Under the pieces are notes generated by a model. The model did not search any database. It was not told the DNA's origin and saw only the letters and a program-made list of their open reading frames with translations. Source: Amycolatopsis balhimycina FH 1894 (GTDB lineage Bacteria; Actinomycetota; Actinomycetes; Mycobacteriales; Pseudonocardiaceae). Taken from it: 64,000 bases of DNA. The position numbers and the translations under genes were made by a program. The stretch covers positions 102,762 through 166,761 of the forward strand of contig NZ_KB913037.1 in assembly GCF_000384295.1 (NCBI RefSeq). The letters run 5' to 3'. How positions within the stretch are numbered: position 1 is the stretch's first letter; each line of letters opens with the position of its first letter. This document shows, piece by piece, positions 19,284 through 31,200 of this stretch.

Positions 19284-22200
19284 TCGATCTGGATCCCACT
19301 GCGGGTCCGGCCGACCTGGCTGCTGCGCTGGGGTCTGCGGAGCCGCAGTTGCGGGTTGGTGTGGACGACGTGCGGGCCGCCCGGCTGCGGCCGGTCCGTC
19401 TGCTGCGGGCGGAGTCCGGGTGGGATCGGGACGGCTCGGTGTTGATCAGTGGTGGGACCGGTGGGCTGGGCCGGGTGCTGGCCCGGCATTTGGCGGGGCA
19501 GGGTTTCGGGCACGTCACGCTGGTCAGCCGCTCCGGTCCGGCCGCAGACGGCGTCGACGAGCTGGTGGCGGAGCTGGCCGGGCTGGGCTGCCGGGTGGAG
19601 GTCCGGGCTTGTGATGTGGCCGACGCCGAGGCGGTGCGGGAGCTGGTTGACAGTGTTGAGCCGCCGTTGACGGCGGTGGTGAATGCGGCTGGGGTGCTGG
19701 ATGACGGTGTGATCGGTTCGTTGACCCCCCAACGGATCCACGATGTGCTGCGGGCGAAGGCCGACGCTGCGTGGAACTTGCATCAGGCCACCCTGGGCCG
19801 CGACCTGGCCGGGTTCGTGCTGTTCTCCTCGATCGCCGGCAGCCTCGGCGTGGCCGGTCAGGGCAACTACGCCGCCGCCAACACGTTCCTCGACGGCTTG
19901 GCGCTGCACCGGCGCGGTCTCGGGCTGCCTGCGGTGTCCGTGGCCTGGGGCGCCTGGTCGCCCGAGGTGGGGATGGCTTCGCGGCTGCGCGACGTCGACA
20001 TCGCCCGGATGCACCGCGAGGGCCTCCCACCGCTGTCGGTGGAGCTGGGCCTGACCCTGTTCGACACCGCGGTCGCGGCCGAGGACCCGCTGCTGGTCCC
20101 GCTGCGCCTCGGCCATTCCGCACTCCGGGCCCGGACCGATCTCACCCCGCTCTGGCACGAGCTGGCCGGCGCCCGGCGCGCCACCGCGGCCACCGGCACC
20201 GCCGCCCCGGCCGGTGCCTTCGACGGGCTCAGCCGGGCCCAGGTGCGCGAGCAGGTGCTGACCACCGTGCGCGCGGTCGCCGCCGAGGTGCTCGGCCACG
20301 CGTCGGCCGTGGGGGTCGCGGCCGGCCGGGAGTTCCGCGAGCTGGGTTTCGACTCGCTGATGTCGGTGGAGCTGCGCAACCAGCTGGCCGCGGCGACGCA
20401 GCTGTCCCTGCCCGTGTCGCTCGTCTACGACTACCCGACGCCCGAGGTGCTGGCCGGGTTCCTGGCGGCGATGCTCCTCGGCGAGCGGGCCGGCACCGCG
20501 GTGGCCGAGTCCGGGGACGTCTCCGGTGAGCCGATCGCGATCGTAGGCATGGCCTGCCGGTTCCCGGCCGGGGTGTCCTCCCCGGAGGAGCTGTGGGAGC
20601 TGGTCTCGGCCGGCCGAGACGCCATCGGTGACTTCCCCGGCGACCGTGGCTGGGACCTGGCCGCGCTGGCCGGCGACGGCCCCGGCCGCAGCGACACGCA
20701 GTACGGCGGGTTCCTGGCCGACGCGGCCGGTTTCGACAACGCGTTCTTCGGGGTGTCGCCCCGCGAGGCGCTGGCCATGGATCCCCAGCAGCGCCAGCTG
20801 CTCGAGGTGTCGTGGGAGGCGCTGGAGCGGGCGGGCATCGACCCGGCCGGGCTGCGCGGCAGCGCCACCGGCGTGTTCGTCGGGACGAACGGCCAGAGTT
20901 ACGGCTCGGTGGTCGAGGGTGCCGAGGAAGACCTGATCGGGCACACGCTCACCGGGGTCTCGGCCAGCGTGCTGTCCGGCCGGGTCGCCTACACCCTCGG
21001 TCTGGAAGGGCCGGCGGTGAGTGTGGACACGGCGTGTTCGTCGTCGCTGGTGGCGTTGCACTGGGCGGGGCAGGCGTTGCGGGCGGGGGAGTGTTCGCTG
21101 GCACTGGCCGGTGGGGTGACGGTGATGTCGTCGCCGAACGGGTTCGTGAAGTTCACCCGCCAGGGCGGTCTCGCCGCGGACGGCCGGTGCAGGGCGTATG
21201 CCGAGGGCGCTGATGGCACGGGCTGGTCGGAGGGTGTCGGTGTGCTGGTGCTGGAGCGGCTGGCGGATGCGCAGCGCCACGGCCACCACGTGCTGGCGGT
21301 GGTGCGTGGCAGTGCGGTGAACCAGGATGGCGCGTCGAACGGCTTGACGGCGCCGAATGGCCCTTCGCAGCAGCGGGTGATCCGGCAGGCGCTGGCGTCG
21401 GCTGGTCTGTCCACTTCGGACGTCGACGCGGTGGAAGGCCACGGGACCGGGACGAGGCTGGGTGATCCGATCGAGGCGCATGCGTTGCTGGCGACGTATG
21501 GTCGGGAGCGGGAGACGCCGTTGTGGTTGGGTTCGGTGAAGTCGAACATCGGCCACACCCAGGCGGCGGCCGGTGTTGCGGGGATCATCAAGATGGTGGT
21601 GGCGATGCGCCACGGTGTGCTGCCGCCGAGTTTGCATGTCGATGCCCCGTCGACACAGGTGGATTGGTCCGCCGGTGCGGTGCGGGTGTTGACCGAGGCG
21701 ACGCCGTGGCCGGAGGCTGATCGGCCGCGTCGGTTCGCGGTGTCGTCGTTCGGGATCAGCGGCACCAATGCGCACACCATCATCGAGGCCCCCGAACCGG
21801 TCCCACCGGTCGAGGTGGCCGAGCGGGACGTGCTGGTGCCGTGGGTGCTCTCGGCGAAGTCGCCCGAAGCGGTGCGGGCACAGGCCCGCCGGCTGGCCGG
21901 AGAACTGTCCGAAAGCGACGCAGTCGATGTCGGCTGGTCGCTGGCCACCACCCGGACGGCGTTCGACCACCGGGCCGTGGTGCTCGCCGCGGACCGGGAA
22001 TCCGGCGTCGCCGCCTTGCGCCGGCTGGGCGAAGTGGGGGAACGAACGCACGGCAAGTTCGCGGTGTTGTTCTCGGGCCAGGGGGCGCAGCGGGCGGGGA
22101 TGGGTCGTGAGTTGTATGCCCGGTATCCGGTGTTCGCCGCCGCGCTGGACGAGGTGGTGGAACAGCTGGGGATCGAGGGTTTGCGGGAGGTGATGTGGTC

Positions 22201-25200
22201 TGGGGATGGTCTGGACGAGACGCGGTTCACGCAGCCGGCGTTGTTCGCGGTGGAAACGGCGTTGTTCCGGTTGGTGGTGTCGTGGGGTGTCCGGCCGGAT
22301 TTTGTGGCTGGGCACAGTGTTGGTGAGGTCACGGCGGCGCATGTGGCTGGTGTGTTGTCGCTGGCTGATGCGTGTGCGCTTGTCGAGGCGCGGGGCCGGT
22401 TGATGCAGGGCCTGCCGGCTGGTGGGGCGATGCTGGCGGTGCAGGCCACCGAAGCCGAGGCTCTGGCGTGGATCGAGGGCACGGATGTGTCGATTGCCGC
22501 GGTCAACGGTCCGGACGCCGTGGTGTTGTCGGGGCCGGCGGAGTCGATCGACGCCATCGAGGCCGGGCGCGCGAAGCGGTTGCCGGTCAGCCACGCGTTC
22601 CACTCCGGCCTCATGGAGCCGATGCTGGCGGAATTCGCCCGAGCTCTGGACGGCATCACGTTCAACGAACCCACGATCCCCGTGGTGTCCAATGTGACCG
22701 GTGGGTGCACCGGCCCGGGCAGCGTCGGCTACTGGGTGCGGCACGTCCGGGACACGGTTCGCTTCGCCGATGGGCTGAACACCCTCCACGGCGAGGGCGT
22801 CCGGACGTTCCTGGAACTGGGCCCGGACGCCACGCTGACCACGCACGTGGCCGCGCTGACCGGCGTGACCGGGATTCCCGCGCTGCGCAAGGACAAGCCC
22901 GAGGACGAGTGCCTGCTCCGGGCCTTGGGTGCGGCGTACGTGCAGGGCGTCGCTGTCGATTGGGACGCCTTCTTCGCCCCCCTCGAACCGCGGCGGGTCG
23001 ACCTGCCCCCCTACGCCTTCCAGCACGAGCAGTACTGGCCCACTCCGCGCGCCACAGGCGACGCCGCCGGGCACGGCTTGGAGGCCACCGGCCACCCCCT
23101 GATCAGCGCGCTGGTGCCGATGGCCGACGACACCGGCCTGGTCCTCACCGGGCGGCTGTCGCTGCGCACCCACCCCTGGCTGGCCGACCACGCCGTCGGC
23201 GGGCAGGTGCTGTTCCCCGGCACCGGCTTCGTCGAACTGGCCACCCGCGCCGGGGTCGAGACAGGCCTGGGCCGGATCGAAGAGCTGACCCTGCTGGTCC
23301 CGCTGGTCATCCCCGAGCGGGAGGCCGTGCAGATCCAGGTCCGGGTGAACGGCGATGGCGCGCTGGCCGTCCACGCCCGCCTCGAGGGCGGCGACTGGAC
23401 CCGGCACGCCACCGGCGAGCTCACCACCGCGCCCCCCGCCGAGCCGGTCGGCGGGTTCGAAGCCTGGCCGCCACCGGGCGCGGAGCCGATCGACGTGACC
23501 GGCTGCTACCGCGGCTTCGCCGCCTCCGGCTACGGCTACGGCCCGGTGTTCCAGGGCCTGACCGCGGTGTGGCGACGGGGCGGTGAGTACTTCACCGAGG
23601 TCGAGCTGCCGGAGCAGGCCGTGGCCGCCGCGGCCCGGTTCGACTTGCACCCGGCCCTGCTGGACGCCGTGCTGCACACCCTGCTGGTGGCTCGCCCGGT
23701 CGGGGACGAGCAGCGGCTGCCGTTCGCCTGGCAGGGCGTGACCGTGCACGCGGCCGGCGCCACCCGGCTGCGGGTCCGGCTGGCCGACCTCGGTGGCGAC
23801 GCCATGGCCATCACCGCCGTGGACGGCACGGGCCGCCCGGTCATCACCATCGACTCCCTGCGCGATCGTGTGGTCGGCAGCGCCCCGCCGGCCCGGCACC
23901 GCGGCGCGCTGCACACGATCCGCTGGACCCCGGCCGGCTCGACCGACGCCCCGCTGCCCGACGTCGCCCTGGTCGGCGCGGACTCGTTCGGCGTGCGGGA
24001 CGCCCTCGACCGCGTCGGCGTGCCGGTCCGGCAGGTCTTCGAGCTGCCGGACCTGACCACGCGGGACGGTGCCGCCGTCCCCGCGCCCGGCCTGGTGCTG
24101 GCCCCGCTGAGCGTGCCGGACGACGTCGTCGGCGTACCCGCCGCGACCCACGCGGTCAGCACCGTCGCGCTCGGGCTGATCCAGCAGTGGCTGGCCGACG
24201 ACGCGTTCACCCGTTCCCGGCTGGTCTTCGTGACCCGGGGAGCCCAGTCGCCGTCCGGGGTGAACGGGGTGGTCGCCGCCCCGGTGTGGGGCCTCGTGCG
24301 GGCCGCGCTCACCGAAAACCCGGACCGCTTCGCGCTGGTGGACCTGGATCCGGCCGCCGAGGCCGACGGGGCCGTGCTGGCCGGAGCGCTGGCCGGCGGC
24401 GAGCCCGAGGTGCTCGTCCGCGACGGCCGGGTGCTGACCGGCGCCCTCGTCGCCGCCGACACCGGCCTCGCCGTGCCGGAAGGCACCGGAACCTGGCGGC
24501 TGGGCCTGGTCGAGCAGGGCAGCCTGGACGGCCTGGGCCTGGTGCCGTGCGAGCTGCCCGAACCGCGCGGGCGAGAGGTGCGGATCGAGGTCCACGCGGC
24601 CGGCCTGAACTTCCGGGACGTGCTCAACACGCTGGGCATGTACCCGGGCGAGGTGCCGCTGCTCGGCGCCGAGGCGATGGGCGTGGTCACCGCGACCGGG
24701 CCCGGAGCCACCGACCTGCGGGTCGGTGACCGGGTGATGGGGCGGGTCACCGGCGGCTTCGGCCCGGCCGCCGTCGTGGACGAGCGGTTCCTGACCGTCG
24801 TGCCGGAACGGTGGTCGGACGAGGAGGCCGCCGGCGCGCCGGTCGCGTTCCTCACCGCGCTGTACGGCCTGATCGACGTGGCCGCCGTCCGGCCCGGTGA
24901 CCGGGTGCTGATCCACGCCGGCGCCGGCGGCGTCGGCATGGCCGCGATCCAGGTCGCGCAGTGGCTGGGGGCGGAGGTGTTCGCCACGGCCGGCGAGCCG
25001 AAGTGGCCGGTGCTGCGCGAGCTCGGCGTCGCCGCCGACCACATCGCGTCCTCCCGTGCCCTGGACTTCGAGGAGAACTTCCGCGCGGTGTCCGGCGGCC
25101 ACGGCATGGACGTGGTGCTGAACTCGCTCGCGGGCGAGTTCCTGAACGCCTCGGTGCGGCTGCTGGCCGAGGGCGGCCGGTTCGCCGAAATGGGCAAGAC

Positions 25201-28200
25201 CGACCCGCGCACCGACATCCCGGGCTACCGCGCCTTCGACATCGCGGAAGCCGGGCCGGACCGGACCCGCGAACTGCTGAGCCGGCTCACCGAGCTGGTC
25301 GCCGACGGCACCCTCCGCGCCCTGCCGGCTCGCGCGTTCGACGTGCGCCGGGCCGCCGACGCGATGCGGATGATGAGCCAGGCCAAGCACGTCGGCAAGC
25401 TCGTGCTGACCCTGCCGCGGGCCTGGGACCGCGACCTGCCGGTGCTGATCACCGGCGGCACCGGCGGCCTCGGCCGGCTCCTGGCCCGGCACCTGGCCGG
25501 GCAGGGCTTCCGGCACCTGGTGCTCAGCTCGCGCCGCGGCCCCCGTGCCGAGGGCATCGACGAGCTGGTGACCGACCTGGCCGCCGCGGGCGCCCGGGTG
25601 GACCTGCGGACCTGCGACCTGACCGATCCGGTCGCGACCACCAGCCTGGTCACCGCGTACCCGGCGCTGGCCGGCATCGTGCACGCGGCCGGGGTGCTGG
25701 ACGACGGGCTGGTCGAATCGCTCACCGCCGACCGGCTCGGCCGGGTGCTGGCGGCCAAGGCCGACAGCGCCTGGTACCTGCACGAGGCCACCCGCCACCG
25801 GCGGGTCGGCGGGTTCGTGGCGTTCTCCTCCGTCGCCGGGATCTTCGGGTCCGCCGGGCAGGGCAACTACGCCGCCGGCAACACCTTCCTGGACGGTCTG
25901 CTGGCCTACCGCCGCTCGCTGGGCCTGCCCGGTGTGTCGATCGCCTGGGGCGCCTGGGAACCGGCGGGCGGGATGACCGCCACACTGTCCGAACAGGACA
26001 TGAGCCGGATGCGCCGCAAGGGCCTGCCGCCGCTGCGGGCCGAAGACGGCCTCGCCCTGTTCGACCGGGCCGTCCGGGCGGTCGAACCGCTCGTGGTCGC
26101 CGTCGACGTCGATCCCCGCCAGCTGGCCGCCCGCGACGCCCTGCCGCACCTGCTGCGCGGGCTGGCCGGCCCGAAGCGCGTGACGCTGCGCCGGGCCGGC
26201 CCGGGCGACGCCACCGCGGCCGAGCCGGGCGGCTGGGCCGCCGAACTGGCCGGCCGGAGCGACACCCAGCGCCGGCAGGACACCCTGGCCCTGGTCCAGG
26301 CCCAGGCCGCCCTGGTGCTCGGGCACGCGGACGCCGGAGTCATCCGCCCGGACCGGGAGTTCCGCGAACTGGGCTTCGATTCGCTGACCGCGGTCGAGCT
26401 GCGCAACCGGCTCGGTCAGGCCACCGGCCTCCGGCTGTCCGCCACCCTCGTGTTCGACCACCCCACGCCGGAGCAGCTGGCCGGGCACCTGCTCGAGCGG
26501 GTCGAGCCGGCCACGGCCCCCGTCGCCGCCCCGGCGGCGGAGGTTTCCGCCGCCCCGGACGACGACCCGATCGCGATCGTCGGGATGGCCTGCCGCTTCC
26601 CGGACGGGATCGACACGCCGGAGCGGCTGTGGGAGGTCGTGGCCGGCGGCCGGGACACCATCACGCCGTTCCCCGAGGACCGAGGCTGGGACCTGGACGC
26701 CTTGGGCGCCGACGCCCCGGACGCCCCCGGCCGCAGTGCCACCCGGTTCGGCAGCTTCCTGCGCGACGCCGGCGGGTTCGACGCCGAGTTCTTCGGCATC
26801 GCCCCGCGCGAGGCGCTGGCGATGGACCCGAAGCAGCGGCTGGTGCTGGAAACCTCCTGGGAGGCGCTGGAGCGCTCCGGGATCAACCCCGCCGGCCTGC
26901 GCGGCAGCCGGGCCGGGGTCTTCCTCGGCGCGTCCAGCAGCGACTACCCGGGCATGCTGACCGGCCACCCGGACACCCGGGGGCTGCGGATGACCGGCAC
27001 CATCCCCAGCGTGCTGTCCGGCCGCGTGGCCTACACGCTCGGCGTGGAGGGCCCGGCGGTCACGGTCGACACGGCCTGTTCGTCCTCGCTGGTGGCTCTG
27101 CACCTGGCGGCGCAGGCGCTGCGCAACGGGGAATGTTCGCTGGCGTTGGCCGGTGGCGCGACCGTCATGGCCGGACCGACGCTGTTCGTGGAGTTCTCCA
27201 AGCAGGGCGGCCTGGCCGAGGACGGCCGGTGCAAGGCCTACGCCGAAGGCGCGGACGGCACCGGCTGGGCCGAAGGGGTCGGCGTGCTGGTCGTGGAGCG
27301 GTTGTCGGACGCCCGCCGCCACGGGCACCAGGTCCTGGCCCTGCTGCGCGGCAGCGCGGTCAACTCCGACGGCGCGTCCAACGGCCTGACCGCGCCCAGC
27401 GGTCCCGCCCAGCAGCGGGTGATCCGGCAGGCACTGGCCGCCGCGCGCCTGGCTCCGTCCGATGTGGACGCCGTGGAAGGGCACGGCACCGGCACGAAGC
27501 TGGGTGACCCGATCGAGGCCCACGCCCTGCTGGCCACGTACGGCCAGGACCGGGAAACCCCGCTGTGGCTCGGTTCCGTCAAGTCCAACATCGGGCACAC
27601 GCAGGCCGCGGCCGGCGTGGCCGGGGTGATGAAGATGGTGCTGGCCATGCGCCACGGCGTCCTGCCGAAGACGCTGCACGTCGGCCGGCCCTCCGGCCAC
27701 GTCGACTGGACCGCGGGCGCGGTCAGCGTGCTCACCGAGAACGTCGGCTGGCCCGAAGGCGGCCGCCCGCGCCGGGCGGGCGTCTCCTCCTTCGGGATCA
27801 GCGGCACCAACGCCCACGTCATCCTCGAGCAGCCGGAACCCGAGGCCGCGCCGCCGGTGTCCCGGCCCGGCGTCGTGCTGCCCTGGGTGCTGTCGGCCAA
27901 GTCGCCCGAGGCGCTGCAGGCCCAGGGCGCCGCACTGGCCGGGTTCGCGACCGGGGCCGACCCGGTGGACGTGACCTGGTCCCTGTTGACCGCCCGGGCC
28001 GGCTTCGACCACCGGGCCGCCTACGCCGACCACGAGTCGCTGCTGGCGGGCCGCCCGCTGGTGCAGTGTGAGCGGCCCGACGGCCGGCTGGCCGTCGTGT
28101 TCTCCGGCCAGGGCGCGCAGCGCGCCGGGATGGGCCGGGAACTGCACGCCCGCTTCCCGGTGTTCGCGCGTGCTCTCGACGAAGTGCTGGCCGAGCTGGC

Positions 28201-31200
28201 CGAGCAGGGTCTGACGGACCTGCGCGAAGTGATGTGGTCCGGCACGAACCTGGAGCAGACCCGCTACACCCAGCCGGCCCTGTTCGCCGTCGAGGTCGCG
28301 TTGTTCCGGCTGGTCGAGTCGTGGGGCGTCCACCCCGACTTCGTGGCCGGGCACAGCATCGGCGAAATCACCGCCGCCTTCGTGGCCGGGCTGTTCTCCC
28401 TGCCGGACGCCTGCGCCCTGGTCGCTGCGCGCGGCCGGCTGATGCAGACGTTGCCGGCCGGGGGCGCGATGCTCGCGGTGCAGGCCACCGAGGAGCAGGC
28501 CCGCCGGTGGCTCGCCGGCCACGAGGACCGGGCGTCGCTGGCCGCGGTCAACGGCCCCGCCGCGGTGGTCCTGGCCGGCGCCGAGGACGCCATCGCCGCG
28601 ATCGAACGGCAGGCCGAGGGCCACCGCCGAACCCGGCTGGCCGTCTCCCACGCGTTCCATTCGCCGCTGATGGAACCCATGCTCGCCCAGTTCGCGCACG
28701 CGCTGGACGGCATCGCCTTCCACCCGCTGCGCATCCCGGTCGCCGCCGGCCTCGCCGGCCGCCCGGCCGGGGACGAGCTGGCCGACATCGGCTACTGGGT
28801 GCGGCACGTCCGGGAAACCGTCCGGTTCGCCGACACCGTGGGCGCCCTGCACGACGACGGCGTCGGCACGTTCCTCGAACTGGGGCCGGACGCCACGCTC
28901 ACCACACACCTGGCCGCGCGCGACGGCGTGGCCGCGATCCCGGCGCTGCGCCGCGATCGCGGCGAGGAGGAGTGCCTGGTGCACGCGCTGGCCGCGCTGC
29001 ACGTGCGGGGCGTGCCGGTCGACTGGACCGCGTTCTACGCGCCGCTGAAGCCGAAGGTCGTCGACCTGCCCACCTACCCGTTCCGGCGCCGGCGGTTCTG
29101 GCCGGAGCCGGTCACCGGCACCGGCGATGCCTCCGGCCTGGGCCAGCAGGCGATCGGGCACCCGCTGGTCGCGGCCGCGGTGGTGTTGCCGTCGAAGTCC
29201 GGCGTGCTGCTCACCGGCCGGTTGTCCGCGCGCACCCACCCGTGGCCGCCGGACGGGGTGGTGCCCGGCGCGGCGCTGCTCGACCTGGTGATCCGGGCCG
29301 GGGACGAGGTCGGCTGCGGGCACCTGGCCGAGCTGGACCTGGGGGCGCCGCTGGTGCTGCCCGGACGCGACGCGCTCGCGGTGCAGGTCCGGGTGGGCGA
29401 GGACGACGGCGGTCGACGCGCCGTCACCGTGCACTCGCGTCCGGCCGCCGCGCCGGACGTGCCGTGGACCGAGCACGCCACCGGGTTCCTGACGGCGAGC
29501 GGGCCCACCCCCGCCGTCGCGGTGGCGTGGCCGCCGGCCGAAGCCGAACTGCTGGACGTGCCCGGCCTGACCGGAGCCTGGCGGCGGGGCGCGGAACTGT
29601 TCCTCGCGGCCGAGGTCGCCGAGCCCGGCGGGTACGGCCTGCACCCGGCGCTGCTGGAGGCCGTGCTGTCGCCGGCGGTGCTGGCCGAGGCCGGCGTGAC
29701 CGGGGTACCGCGTTCGTGGGCCGGGGTGACGCTGCGGGCGGCCGGTGCCACCGTGCTGCGCGTCCGGCTGGTCGTGGCGGGCGAAACCGCGTCGCTCACC
29801 GCGGTCGACACGGCCGGTGAGCCGGTGCTGACCGCCGAGCGGATCCGGTTCGGGGAGCCGGCCGGGATCGACGCGGCTGCCGAGACCCTGTACCGGGTGG
29901 AGTGGCTGCCCGCCACGGCCACCGCGGACACCCCCGGCCGGACCGTGCTGCTGGGCACCGACCCGTTCGGGCCGGCCGAGGGCTTCGGCTCGATCGAAAC
30001 CCTCGCGGACCTGACCGGGGACGAACAGCGGGTGCTGGCCGCATTGGCCGGCGAAGGCTCCGCCCACCGGGCCGCGGTCCGCGCGCTGGCGCTGGTCCAG
30101 GAGTGGCTGGCCGAACCGCGCTGCGGTGCGGTGGAGCTGGTCGTGCTGACCCGGGGCGTCTGGTCCGGCACGGACCTGGCCGCGGCCACGGTGTGGGGCC
30201 TGGTGCGCTCGGCGCAGTCGGAGAACCCCGGCCGCATCCGCCTGATCGATCTGGACCCCACCGCGGGTCCGGGCGACCTGACCGCCGCGTTGGCTTCGGC
30301 CGAGCCGCAGTTGCGGGTTGGTGCGGGTGAGGTGCGGGCGGCTCGCTTGCGGCCGGTCCGTCTGCTGCGGGCGGAGTCCGGGTGGGATCGGGACGGCTCG
30401 GTGTTGATCAGTGGTGGGACCGGTGGGCTGGGCCGGGTGCTGGCCCGGCATTTGGCGGGGCAGGGTTTCGGGCACGTCACGCTGGTCAGCCGCTCCGGTC
30501 CGGCCGCAGACGGCGTCGACGAGCTGGTGGCGGAGCTGGCCGGGCTGGGCTGCCGGGTGGAGGTCCGGGCTTGTGATGTGGCCGACGCCGAGGCGGTGCG
30601 GGAGCTGGTCGGCAGTGTTGAGCCGCCGTTGACGGCGGTGGTGAATGCGGCCGGGGTGCTGGATGACGGTGTGATCGGTTCGTTGACCCCCCAACGGATC
30701 CACGATGTGCTGCGGGCGAAGGCCGATGCCGCGTGGAACTTGCATCAGGCCACCCTGGGCCATGACCTGGCCGGGTTCGTGCTGTTCTCTTCCGTGGCCG
30801 GCACGCTGGGTTCCGCCGGTCAGGGCAACTACGCCGCCGCCAACACGTTCCTCGACGGTCTCGCGCTGCTCCGCCACGGTCAGGGGCTGCCCGCGGTCGC
30901 CGTCGCCTGGGGTGCCTGGTCGCCCGAGGCCGGCATGGCCTCCCGGCTGCGTGCCGCCGACCTCACCCGGATGCGCCGCGACGGCTTGCCGCCGCTCAGC
31001 CTGGCGGACGGCCTGGCCCTCTTCGACGCGGCGGTGTCCGCGCCGGACGCCCTGCTGCTGGCGCTGCGTCCGGACCACACCGTGCTGAGGGCCCGGACCG
31101 GCCTGGCCCCGCTCTGGCACGAGCTGGTCCCGGCCCGCCGTGCCGCCGCCGGCGCGCTCCGGCCGGTCGCCGGGGGCTTCGCCGCCGAGCTCGCCGAGCT

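Larger units (their letters stand above)
15651..20490 (+). other. PKS module 1: KS-AT-DH(degenerate)-KR-ACP
   Basis: KS Cys codon 16134; AT Ser codon 17406, HAFH, malonyl. The DH keeps [10 protein letters not shown] and [10 protein letters not shown] but reads FPANAF for FPGTGF, and it lacks the roughly 22-residue segment holding the YGPxFQ motif (WPPADAELV runs straight into GVRGVRTRG near 18570-18630). It is probably inactive. [15 protein letters not shown] motif (B-type), Tyr codon 19868. ACP Ser codon 20354. Predicted beta-state is hydroxyl. The module contains the frameshift. Confidence 0.85.
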
